In this document: piece by piece, positions 1-12,207 of the stretch
How the letters are laid out: each line of letters starts with the position of its first letter
Numbering within the stretch: the stretch's first letter is position 1
DNA from: Pelecanus crispus
Lineage: Eukaryota > Chordata > Aves > Pelecaniformes > Pelecanidae
Assembly: GCF_030463565.1 (NCBI RefSeq)
Contig: NC_134652.1
Span: 20,933,397 to 20,997,396, forward strand
Length of the DNA stretch: 64,000 bases
Direction: 5' to 3'
Translations under genes and position numbers: made by a program
Notes under the pieces: generated by a model
The model's database searches: none
What the model saw: the letters and a program-made list of their open reading frames with translations, nothing else
What the model was told of the DNA's origin: nothing

Positions 1-3000
1 TCCTAGCCCACTAAACTAGTCTCACTTTCTTTCTGACACTTCCTTATGTAGGAGATCTGTAAACAAGTACAGCATGACAGCTGTTACTGTGGTTTATTTT
101 CATCAAACCTTTTTCTCTGGAAATTTGCAATTAAGAAACATTTTTAGAAAATGTCTCATCTTTTACTATTTTTTTCTTCAAAAGCTTGTAATTTAACAAA
201 TTTAAAATGTTTGCCAAAACGTCTTGATTGGAGAAGTTGGTAGAAAGAGGCAGGTATGAGGGAGGCAGATAGTAGTTGCTACTGTCTGGGGGAGGGGAGC
301 TTTTTTTTTTTTCCTGCCAAAAAAATGTTCAACTTTCAGAAACAACTGGTTTTTGAGTTTTCAGAGTTTGAGGCAGATTTCTGAAAAGAAAACAAAAGTT
401 TCCATGGTGGGAAAGAGACACACTTCTTTTACTAGCTCTACATGATTCATCAGCTCAGTTGTGTCTTAGATGAACCAGCAGCCTGAAGTTCACTGTGCTA
501 TTAATTAGCCAGAGTAATGGGGGAAGGCTGATCTAAATGAAGCACCAATATATATAATAGAAAATACACGTGGAGAAGGCTGAAGCACTGTACATGAGCA
601 GGCTGTAGTAGCAAAAGGAAACGTTGTTGAGAAGAGATCTTCAATCTGGCAGAATAATAAGGTATTATCGGGCAGGTCTCATGGCAGTGGATTGGGTAGA
701 CAGATAACTCACATTCAGAAGCTCATGCAGCATCCACATAAGACAATAAATCCCACCAACAGTTCACATAACCATTAGTTCAGGGGCAGCCCCACAAAGG
801 CCCAGCCAGTCTGCTTGCAGGACAGAGTTGGACAGACTTCATGAGTGATGGTATCTCTGCACCTACTGCCTGCTTAAATCACCACTGTATTATCCAGAGT
901 ACTTTTCTGTTCTTTAGAAATACCTAACTTTTCCTCTCTTCCCATTTTGTTAAGATGAAAAACCTGTCTCTACACACTCTGATCCCTTGAATAACCAAGC
1001 AAGTAACACAGCATCTGTTTCACTGAAATGCTTGCTGATCACTTTTGAGAAAACTGAATGGAAGAATTTCAGTGAGAAAAGGCACCTTAGTCAGGTCTGG
1101 AGTGGAACTTATCCTATGAGGAGATGGGGTCCAGAATCTGAACCTGAATCTCTGAGATCCTACGAAGAAAATTCTGTTCTCCAGGAAAAAGATAATTTCT
1201 AACAAAACTTCATTTCAGATTTCCCCATCAAGAAATAATGGCTTCCCTGTAGGAAAATTAGAAAAAATTGGGCACAGGCAGGGGGGAGGGTGGGAAAACA
1301 AAGACTGGCTTTGTTCCCCATTCTCTGACTGTCCTTAAGCTTTTGTCAGTTGAAAACCAGCTAATTTTTTTTTTTTTTTAATTCTAACTTTGCCAGTTGG
1401 AACAGAGCAGTGGAACTATGTGCAAACGTTACTTTCTGAGTAGAAATAACACTTCCACATGGAAATGATATTATTTCAAAAAAAGCTGTTCAAGAGAAAT
1501 AAAACCTGCAATTCATTCTGGTGAAAAATTTCATTTTTGACAAAAAGCTTTTACTTTCATTTAAAAGGTTTTCTAACCAGCTCTGGCTACAGAAGATGTT
1601 TTAAAGATCTGTTTCACAAATCAGCGCAAGCCTTTCTAGGGCTCATCAGTGAGGCACACATTACTTTGTGCAAAGCCATTACCCTTATCCAAAGCTTTCT
1701 GCTTCAGCTCTCAAGCTGATCAGCTTGCAACTACCTCGTTTCATACTTGAATGCCTCATTTACACCAATGAAAACATGTGAGAGCCATTTGTGTTGGCTC
1801 ACATCATATTCCACTCAGCACAAAAGAACCGAGGGCAATTTCACTATAGACATATAACGATAGCCACTGTGCCTGCGAGACCCATGGCAGCTCCAGCCTG
1901 CATTATTTACAGCCCTACGCGTGCTCCACCACTGCTCCGGCTGGGAAGACCAGCCTTCCCATCGGGGCTGCTTTGCTCTGAATGTTTTGGTCTCTCCAGC
2001 AGGAGATCAGAGGCAGATCAAATGCACAGGATCCTCCTGCTAAACACAGAAAGGGCCAGGAATCACCACAAAGTCACTCTTCTGTTATGATTTGGGTGGG
2101 AAAGAGACTCCGGGTACTTTCTCTGCAGTTATAAAAAGTCGGAAGCACAAAACGTAAAGATATACAAGGAGCAGTTCACATGACAACAGCCAGAGTTTAG
2201 GTTAAGTGCCAAATTCTCAGTGCAGAAAAAATGCCAGTCTTCATGAGGAATAACTGCCCAGCCTAAGACCAGATGCTACCCAAAGAAATGCGTGGCAGTG
2301 CTCTAGCAGTGCAAAACCAGCCCTGAACATTTAAGGGAGGTGCTCTTTCCTACCTAGGAGTCAGTAGCAGGGCTGCAAAGTTCTGCCTGGGATCCCTGAA
2401 TTAATCCACCTATACCCACAGGCTACACAAAAGGCTTAGCTTTAAAGATTTCCGTTTCTAACCATGTTGGAGACTGGACTTGAAGCAGAGGATAGGAAGA
2501 ATGTGAAATCAGATCGAGCGCTCTTAAAAATAGCTGTTCTCTGTACCTCTGAATGGACAGATCAATATCTTTTTTCTCTGGTGAAAAAAGTCATTCCTCA
2601 GCCAAGACAGGGATTGTAAACCTTGCTTAATTTGGCTCCTGCATAAGGTCATGCCACCATCCATTACCTTCCTCCCCTCTCTGCTCTGATATTTGCAAGC
2701 CCTCAAGCCTTCCTGTATGACAGGGCCGGAAAGGAAGACACTCCACTGCAGCCTGAAACAGCTTCACACACCAGCCTTTGTCCTTCTTGCGTTGCCCTTC
2801 GGCACAAGAAGCCACATTATAATCATCTCCTAGTTGGGAGAAATATGCAGGAAACACCTAAGGAAAATATCTGATTTTTCTTTTTTGGTTTTTTTTTGAC
2901 AGGTACAGGGAGGAGGAGGACTGATACAGTGCCCATTTGCAGGCAGTATTTTCTAAAATGTTCCATTTATAATCCATCTCCTTTCATAGCTGGCCTGCCA

Positions 3001-6000
3001 GGTAACTCTCTCAGGAATGCAAATTCCTGAACTCCAGAGTATGCCACACCAATCTGTGGTCGTTACGTTGTTAAGACTTACTTATGAAGGAAACAAAATG
3101 GTAGGAACATCCTGGATGGACATGCTGGTGACCTGATTTCATTTCTTCCCTGTGGCATAAGTCTCATTACCAAAAACATTGCTATCCTCTGCACTCATTT
3201 CCACAGGATCGTTGGGAGTGGGAGTCAGGAGCCAACTATACATGCATACAAATAATGGAAACAACCAGAGCCAGACTAGTTGGAAATCACTTCAAAATAC
3301 AGAAGAGATATAAGCCTGACTGTACTTTGGAGAATTAGCCAAGCACCATTTAACAGAAATTAAAATAATGGTGCATTCTCTGCTAATTTTTTTCTGTTAT
3401 TGTTCACCAAGAATTTTTCTATGATTTCTTATGACTTTTTTTCACAGCATTTCATACTGGTCACTAGCAGAAAGAGGAGATGGGACAAACCATTTGACAG
3501 AACTTATGAAAAATTTCTATTTCTTATCTATTTGAGTAAAATCCACCAGCAGCCCTTAAAGAACACATTGGCACCTAGATGGTGTTGGTGTGAGCTCAGC
3601 TCTGTATATGACTGAAGAATTGGGGTTTAAATTGCTTCAGCCTCGATTCAGGCACATAGGTAAGCACTTTCCTGAAGAAAGGCCCCTGTGTCTCAGTTTC
3701 TCACATATTTAACAAGCACAGTAGACTTGCCACTTCACAAAAGCCTTTGGGCAAGGAGAAATATGTTGGTTCCCAAAGGGTGAGAAGGCCCTCTCTATCT
3801 GCCTCTTTGCACCCCTACAGGGAAGCAGAGGGAATCAGCCAAGTGACCAGTGAGATTTTGAAGAAAGGTGGGTTCATGGTGGTAACGCTAATAATAAATC
3901 CTCTTGGCTACCCCACTTTCCCTTCAGAAGCAGGCTTTGCTGGGATTTATAATGCCCTGTGGCTCTCCCATGCCAAGAAAAATGAGGACCTGATTCTTGT
4001 CTGAGAACCATTTTGGTATGCTGTAATAATGACAAATAAACAAAATATCAGTTTCAAGCCATGAATCCAGATGCACAGAGCAATGCCATGAACAGCTGAC
4101 TTCAGCTAGCTTCTTCCCTGAGATGATGTGGGATGGTATATCATTTTTTTGGGCCTGCTGATGGTGAACTCAGGAGGGAAAGACAAGCAAGATCTCTGTC
4201 TAGTGTTTGAAAGGAGCCAGGAAAAGTTAGAAGAGCAAAGGGTGTCTCCACAGAGCAAAGATAAACTGCTGATGATATACCGCTGAACTGAGTGTTCACA
4301 TTCATGCCTGAGAGGGACCTGAATCAAACCCCCAGATCCAAATAGCACCTAGTTTTGGAGGGCACCAGCCTCAAGATCTGTGCCTCACAAACACCCACTC
4401 TAAAGAGGGTGAACCAAAACTTGTGTCTGAGTCTCCCATGCTATGGGGTGGTCAGAGAGAAATGCCAGACTCAACTTCTGAGCTTGATCCTCTTCTACTG
4501 ATTAGATCCATTAGAGAAAACCAGAGGTCCAGCTTGGTTGCTTATTCCAGCATCTCTACTTTGCACAGTGGCCTAGAAACCACAGCAAGCTTGGCTCCCC
4601 CTTGGCACTGCAAGATTTCTGCTAGAGTTAACACTGGAAAGCAACCAGAAACGGCCACAAATAAAAACCACAAAGGGCCTGCTGCAAGTCTCACAAACCT
4701 TGGTTTTGCACCAAGCTAACAGCAGTAACATCACTGAAGCTATGCATGATTTGTAGTCAGTTAAGTGAGAACAGAAGCTGGCCGTCTGTACAGAGAAGCT
4801 AAATCCCTTTAATTATTAAAACATATCCTACTGCTGTTGAAATCCCATTGCCGTTGGAAAAAATACACTTGTAATAAATGTATGTTATACATCAAAGGCC
4901 TCTTTTGAAAATAAAGCATTCCTTCTTTTTCTTTTTTCTAAAAAAAATTGGCCCAGGGACTAAATTAATGTTTGATCTGTTATCATAGAAAAATTTTAGA
5001 GTGGCAGATTTATCTGCTGTTTACATTTTTCCTCCTAATACAGCAATGAATTATTCTTGTTGATAAGGGGAAATGATTTAATATAAATGGTTGGAGGGTC
5101 CTCTTCTGAAGTCAGTGGGAGATCTGGCTGGGCAGGAGAGGAAGCATTGGAGCAGAGGGTAGCGAAACTCAGAGAAGCATTCCTGCAGTCCCAAATGCAT
5201 TTCACAGAGCATAGCACCCATGCAAGCCTGCCCCATACTGGCCCCCCGAGATGAACAAAGCTGGAGAACCATTTCCAACATATACAACATTTTGGTTGTG
5301 AACCAGCAATTGTGCAGTTACTTCTTACTTATTACATGTTACGAATTCATCGCTCTTGCACTGATAAAAACCTGCTTTGGCTTTGAACTGCACCAGCAGA
5401 GATATAGGCACGAGCAGCTGGGGTGTCCAGCTCCCCTCCCAGCCAGTCATGTAGGCAGCATTTCTAGCACACAGATCATCGTCTGCTAGCCCCAGAGTCG
5501 AGCTCAGCCACCTGGGTGGGTGCAATTTGGCTGCAGAGACTGGAGAGGAGAGCTGGTGAGTGCTCAGCCTGCAGCAGTAGGGCCTTTGCCATCCAAATGC
5601 TGCCAATAATCCGGACTCCGCAGGGAAACCCAATGTGAAAGGTGCCACTTTTACTAGCTGCATCTGTCTTACCATGCCCTTGCCTCCTCTGCAGGTAGCA
5701 GACAGGCAGATTTTTGTCACCATGTGCCACCATAGGTTCACGCACTTCCTGCCATCGCTTCCCCTGCTGAAAGCAGGGTCCGTGCCTGCCCCATGCACCA
5801 CCCATTCTGCATTGGTGCTGCTGGCACAGCGGGATGGAGCCACATGCATGGCCCACAGCCCCTGATGCCTCTGTCCCTGCAGCCCCGGGCACTGAGCCAG
5901 GCTACCACTTTCCCTCCTACAGTGCACCAGGGAGACCTGGCCAGCGTTGCATTTACATAACGTTTCATAAGCAAGACTATCTAAATATGTGACGTGAGCA

Positions 6001-6966
6001 CAACATCTGCTACCCAACCCTACCGACTGTGTTTATGGAGAGCTTCAATCAGCAGTCTCCCCGACCCAAATTCAAATTAATGTAAGGATAGTGACTGCAC
6101 ATTTTTGCTTGGACCATGTTTTACACTGCGAAGTTGAAGGGCTGAAATAACAGACACTCAGAGGTTTACAGGAGAAATATGTTCTTGGAGGTCCCATGGG
6201 CCTTAAGCTCTGCATCTTCTTGCTGGCTTCCAGCCCATTCAGCTCCTCTGATCACAGGGGAGAGACCTTGCCATGGCCTTTTCCAAGGTGTCAGAAGGGA
6301 AGGTGCCATCCCTCCCACACCCTCCCCACCCCATTGATGGAGCCTCCAGGACACCATCCTCTACCTGGAGACTTCTGGAGTGCTCTGAATTTTAGCCACA
6401 CGTACCCTGCCCCCTCTACACTCCCAGGACATGTCCCTGATGCGTCCTTTCAGTAAGGTCTGCTGGGAAGATCTCTAGCCATCATAAAATGCTTAGCTCT
6501 GTCCTCATCGTCTGCTCCACCCCTTTGCGGTGCTGGACTGGCACAAAGGGAATGGATCCAGCCTGAGGACTGGCCTCTTGCTTGAGTGCTGCCTGACCCT
6601 CACCCTATCTGAGCTGGATGAACTTGAAAAAACTATGAACTATGAAAACGTAGGCTATAAAAAGGCACAGGGAAATTATAAATTAGCTCTCCAAATGGTG
6701 AATCTCCCATCTACCTATATGAGGCACTGATCGAGCTTTAAGGCAGAGCAGGAATTCTTCTTAAGTAAGCCACTTGAAAACAAAGTGTCATATCTGGAGC
6801 AAATACCAAGGGTATCCAGAGAGTCAGAGGACACAGATACCTCCAGAGTCTATTCAGATTATTGATAGCTGGGCAGCTCTGACAGGACCTTTGTGGAGAT
6901 GCTGGTCTCTCTCAGTTACAGAGCCTCAGTGCCTTAGATTTGATGCCATTTACAGGGTTGAAGTTG
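1..6966. other. Intergenic, no gene recognised
   Basis: This is AT-rich unique-looking sequence with short T- and A-runs (near 301, 1364 and 2882). A GC-richer patch at 5100-6450 carries a 230-codon minus-strand frame with no ATG at its start and no known similarity. Nothing resembles CHAT or SLC18A3 coding sequence. Confidence 0.6.
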
Positions 6967-7000
6967 AAAAAAAAAAAAAACAAACCCAAACCCAAACCCA
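6967..7000 (+). repeat. A-run followed by (AAACCC)n
   Basis: Fourteen A residues are followed by about three AAACCC units. It is similar in type to, but not the same as, the vertebrate telomere repeat. Confidence 0.85.
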
Positions 7001-10000
7001 TCTTGCAGTGTGAGCCTTGCTAAGTAAATCTACCAGCTGTGGGCATGGGAAGCCCGGAAAGATACCCTATACAAGGTTTCAAGCGTCATGAATGTATCCC
7101 CTCAAACCAATCCCAGATGTCAATGTTCCCCACTTAGACTTTTCCATTCCACACTAATTCTTACAGTTGTTATTTATAAAACTCTGTTACTACCTGCCTG
7201 ATCAGATCTGCAGATGAGGAGACCCTCCTGTGTGCCTTTGCCAAGTGTTCATACAGTTCCTGTCTCTGAACTTTCAAGTCATTCAGGCAACTCTTAATTT
7301 GATCTATAATAAATCCAGTTTTGGTTGGCAGGGCATTGCAAGCACTCTGTGAGCTTTCCTGCTACCCATGGGGCTGAACTGAAAGAAAACCCACAATCTG
7401 AAGAGAAGAAACAAATGCAGAGATTGCTTTTGGGTAGCTGCGAGACCAGGATCTATTTTGGGAGTAACTCAATGAGAAATTTGTTTATGAGGCTCTGGGG
7501 AAAAACAGAAGTTATGTGCTATAAACCAAAATAGGTCCTTTACCCTCTTCCTAAATACTGTGTACTTGAAGGCTGCTTTCGGGTGGAAACACATACAATC
7601 CTTGGAGACAAACCACAGGAACAAGAGTAAAAAGAAAAACAAGAGATCTCTGCTCACCCACTCCTGTAGCAATATCCCTCTGTGAGATACCTAGCGCCCC
7701 AGGGCAACAGTTAGGAGGTTGTCTAAATGTACTTTGGTCAGGGTGAGAATCTTGGCAGTGCAAATACTGCTGTGGGTTGAAACACAGACCTACAGGGTGG
7801 AGTTTCAACCAGAGGCATTTGGTGCCTTGCACCGCTGGCTTCCATGATTCCCAGGGTGACTGGGGCCAGCCACCTTCGATCCTACAAGAGACACATGCAG
7901 GGACAGCTGCATGGCTCTGTCTTCTGATGATCTGGCTATTAGCTATTTCAGCAGACAGATTGTGCAATGATTTATGATGCCAGATATTCACTAGAGAGAA
8001 TACAGTGAGGTCTTCATGAGGGAATCAGTGGCTGAAAGTTTCACTTAGGTTTTCATAAAGGATGTTTAGCTTCCTTATTCCATTTATATCTCCCTGAAGC
8101 CTCACAAAGCAACAAACTGGCAATCCAAAGTATTCATCCACATCAAGCTTATACACATTTACATGTTCTGCTCCACATTATTGAGATTACAGAGACCCTG
8201 GTGATAAGCTCTACATCACATGTCCTCCTCTTATTCTAGACCAGATGTCCTCAAATGAGCTTTACAGCTACTAGCAAAATGAGGTCAAATAGGTTGAACC
8301 CCCCAAAAAGAGAAGAATTTTTTTAAATATTCTAATGATATTTTTTAAAATGAAAGATCTCATTTTGAAAATGCTGGAACATTTCATGTTGATTTTTTTT
8401 AATTCTGTTTAGGCCAGAGTTTGTTTTCAAAATGGAAATTTAAATTTAAAATTGCCTACACTTAAAAAAAAAAAGGTGAAAATGTTTTAACATAAGCAAG
8501 CTAACTCAAGAGCAACTTTGTTGCTGTTAGATCTGAATTTTGATGGAAATTAAAAGGTTTCCTTTTTTTTTCCACTGTATCTGTTTACTACTCACAACAG
8601 TTGTTTAGGTCAGTAACAGCATCAAAAGACCCACTTGCTGTTCCAGCCCTAAGTGATATTCATCCTTCAGCTATCAGTGAGACTGGTTCTCTAATGAAGT
8701 CACAAATGCTTCACAGAGTGAGGTCACAGCAGCCCCTTGTGAAGGCCCAAGGATGTCATAGCTCAGTGCTCTCACGATACACCATACACAGCCCTCTCTC
8801 TTTTCCACCCCTCCTTCCCCCAAGAGCAGCGTAGCTATGGGTGGGAAATACACTGAATGGCGGAGATATGCAGAATACTGGGAAGACTCTGATGGAATAC
8901 TGGAATAGCCCCAAGTCGTAATAAAGATTCCTTTCCATTGCTCCAGTTATAGCCCATCATTGACTATGGCTCAGGAAAAGCAGGAGCTGGACACCCTCCA
9001 AATCTGCTGAACAGAGCACCAAGACGCTGATTACAAGGGAGAAGTCTCCTCATGGCCTCTGCTTCAGCCGGACAGAGGCATCTGTGTGAAGGATCACACA
9101 GAAGGGTCTTACAGTCCCAGAACTGGAGGAGTTTGCGCTCTGAGGTCCCTCTTCAGGCCCATCAATTACCTTTCATCAGAGGGGTGATGATTCTCTGCAA
9201 AATCTGATCTGCCTCTTGGGAAAACCAGAGCTGCAGCAGTTCATTCCAGAATACATTTCCACTTTACTGTTTCACTTAGCCCTGCAGAACCAAACACGTA
9301 AAATAACTGTGCTAGGGAGCTAGCTCACCCAAGCGCAGACAACCTGGAGTCTGCTCCTACTCATGCACTGGCATGAGATTTTTCTATTAAGTTTCAGTCA
9401 GGAACAACAAGGAAAACCCACCTTAGAAAACTGGGACAAGTGACTATAATCTGTCTGTGCTCCTTTTTGTTGGTAATCCCTTTGTGCAAGATGTCAGCCA
9501 GCTTGACTTTCAGATGCCAGCTGGATTCGCAGGGCAGGTGGCTAGAAAGGAACATATTTCCTTCCCGGTAAAGGGGGTGTGTGGGACTTGGACTTTCTGT
9601 GCAGCAGTAACCAAGGCACATTTTCACTGCCTCACTTTTCAAAGCAGAACCACACTTAACCAGCAGATACTCAAGTTGGGGAGCAGGAAACTGAAAGCAG
9701 CCCTGACATCCTAATTATAGACTGCTGCCTCTCCCAGCTGGAATAGCCGTGGAAGGCCCTGCAGGAAGACCAGCCACCCCACAGACAGAGAACTTGTCAT
9801 TAAGGGCCAGCCAGTCCCGGGGCCTGCCATTCCTGCTGGCATTCCCTGGCTGTATTAAAGAAGGCAGTCTCTGTCTGCTCCTCTGTGCGCACTCTGCGCT
9901 GGGCTGCTGGCAAGTTACCAGTTGAAGCCGTGGTGGGAAAGCCTGAAATTCTTCCTTTCCATCTACATTTCCCCTTCAGTTTCTCATGCTCTCCAGACAG

Positions 10001-10322
10001 TCACTCCTACGGCTTTCCTTCCCTCTCGCCCCGACCCACTCAGCACCCCAGCGAGGTGGTGACGGCACTCTGCCAGACACGCTGAACCTGAAAGCATCCC
10101 CATCTTGCCCGGCAATCACCCAGGGAGGGAGGCAGTATTTATCACCACTCCATCGGCCGCTGCCAGACACTCTTGCCATTAAGGTGTCAAAACAGGTTTC
10201 TCTCTGGAAATCCAACAGCCTTGCAGACTTACCCTTGCCGGCAGCGGTCCCAGTTGGACATCTGTTCCCTTTCAACCTCACACGTGCACTTAAAATGCTG
10301 GTACTGTCCACTTCTTCGGGGG
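7001..10322. other. Intergenic, no gene recognised
   Basis: Unique-looking sequence with A/T runs at about 8325-8475. A weak CR1-like patch (CTCTGAGGTCCCTCTTCAGG near 9140) is too short to call. Confidence 0.55.
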
Positions 10323-10480
10323 ATTAGGCTCCTATTAAAGCTGCCTCCCGCATGATTCATTGTTATCTCCTGGTGTTGATCTGATTTATGGATTGGCTTG
10401 TGTTAATTAAGGTCATAAAATTGGGAGCGGGAAAAGGCTTCCAGCACTGTGATGCTGCTTAACTTTGGGTTATTTTCCAG
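10323..10480. promoter_or_regulatory. Candidate conserved non-coding element
   Basis: Closely packed recognisable sites occur here, including ATTCATTGTTATCTCC (SOX-like CATTGTT with an adjacent GATA-like core) and GTTAATTAAGGTCATAAA (homeodomain palindrome next to a nuclear-receptor-like half-site). There is no repeat similarity. The texture is that of vertebrate conserved elements; conservation itself was not tested. Confidence 0.3.
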
Positions 10481-10689
10481 CCCCTATGTTATTTTGCAGG
10501 GGATGGGATATGGTGCAGCTGATGTCCTGTGGTCAGAAATGAGACTTCACTGAGACTTCATTCCCTTGCTGCCTTCTCAGCCTTGGGAGAGGAGGCAAGT
10601 CACTGGAAAGGTGAAACCATCTCTGCTCAGCAGTGATTCACAGACACCAATGAATTCATAGCCTAAGCTGTTATTATTCAGATTAGGCT

Positions 10690-10860
10690 TCTGACTATAG
10701 CCCCAGCTGAGATTGGAGCTCCATTGTGCTAGGCACTGCACAAGCAACTTGTAAAGATTATCCCTGCCCCACGAAATTTTGCTGTCTGAGCACTCAAAAG
10801 AGCCTAATGGGCACATTGCACTCTCCTCTGTGACTGCAGCGTAACAAAGACAGACAGACC
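10690..10860. repeat. Ancient amniote interspersed repeat relic
   Basis: CCATTGTGCTAGGCACTGCA, then TTATCCCTGCCCCACGA, resembles the old repeat with GTGCTAGGC.CTGTACA and TCCCTGCCCCAAAGAGC known from many reptile and bird genomes. The family name is not certain. Confidence 0.45.
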
Positions 10861-11283
10861 TGAGCCCACTTTGCTCAGCTCAGGAATGACTAGCAATGTA
10901 ACCCTGGCCAAACGCTGCTCTCTGCAGGCTACCGCTGCGCTCCCAGGGCACGCTGAGCTCTGAGCTGCTGTGGCAGGTCTGCTACTCCTTCCTGAGCCAC
11001 GCTGCTTCAAGCTAGCTAAAGCACCTAAACCAGGGCTCAGCATATGAATCAGAAGGTGCGCTGTCACCAAAGTTGCACCCAGACATGGAGTGACTGGGCA
11101 CTCCGCCCAAGGTGACACAACGAGTCCCCAGAAAAGCCAGGACCCAAGTGGGTGCAGTCAGAATGATGCTGCAGCCGCCTGACCGCTTCCCACAGGACCC
11201 AGATGTCCGTCCAGCTGCAGTGATGCTGGCCTGTCATTTCAACATCCAATGTATTTTCACACTTAGCTTTGAGGTTTTGGTTT

Positions 11284-11306
11284 GGGATTGGGTTTTTGGG
11301 TTTGGG
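11284..11306 (+). other. G-quadruplex motif
   Basis: Four GGG runs with loops ATT, TTTTT and TTT satisfy the G3N1-7 rule. It sits in a T/G-rich stretch (TTTGGG-like units) running about 11273-11315. Confidence 0.7.
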
Positions 11307-12113
11307 CGGTTTTGGTGACAAAATCTTCAAAGCCCAGGGACTGTTGTCAAGATAAAAATCACTGATGAGATTCACCTCTCATACAGTAAGTGCACATTTG
11401 GCCTCATGTGCTAGCTATGAAATAGGCAGATAAATACACACAAAATCAGTGTTACATATTTCTATTTGTAAGCTGCTATACTTTGTTTCACTAATTTGTT
11501 AAAATTTGTGATTTCTTACACTTTTGTGACAGTCCCTTAACCTATTTTACAACATACTTGAGCCCACTGGTAGTACAGGTTTACCCTGGGCATGTGAACC
11601 TGACTTCCCCAGAAAGGGTGATTTCTTTCTCTGTTTCACTTTCCTTTTCTAGCCAATTTCATTACAAGGTTCCCATGAACTGGCTCAGAAATTCACTCTT
11701 TGTGGCCATATTAGCCACCAGGGACTTCATAAGCATAGGTTTATTACACTTTTATTGTAACATCAAACTTGGCCGCTGTAAATCTGTTACAGCTCTGCCA
11801 TCAACCACAGCAAAAATGTTTGCTTGATGCAAGCATGATGCAATCATATATATTTCTAGCGCTAGACAAAAATATTTTTTGTCCCATAATTAAAAAACAG
11901 TGCTAAATATTTCTATCTGAAATTTCAATTTTAAAAAAAATCAAAAGCAACATATAAATAAACTTCATCCTTCTATTAAGGGTTTGCAGACTTTATCAGA
12001 GGGATAGCCAAGTAGGAAAAACCAAGCCAAATTCTTCATCACATGAAGTCTTTATTTAAAGAGTGCATATCTTAAAAAAAAAAAAAAGGTACAATTTATA
12101 GCGTAGTTGAAGG

Positions 12114-12207
12114 AATTTCTGGGTGAGTTTCTGTGACCTTTGTTATGCATGAGGTCAGATCGATTATCATAATGGTCCCTTCTGGCCATGAACTACGAAT
12201 CTGTTAA
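12114..12207 (+). mobile_element. Old CR1 3' end fragment
   Basis: GCATGAGGTCAGATCGATTA, ATAATGGTCCCTTCTGGCC and GAACTACGAATCTG correspond in order to the older CR1 3' UTR and a decayed terminal unit. Confidence 0.75.

Noticed and set aside
5325..6017. 230-codon minus-strand frame
   Set aside because: It starts at TTG and not ATG, overlaps other open frames, and shows no domain or splice context.
7469..7672. Signal-peptide-like minus-strand frame with a run of Leu/Phe
   Set aside because: The hydrophobic run comes from a T/C-rich low-complexity stretch; no cleavable signal followed by a recognisable domain.
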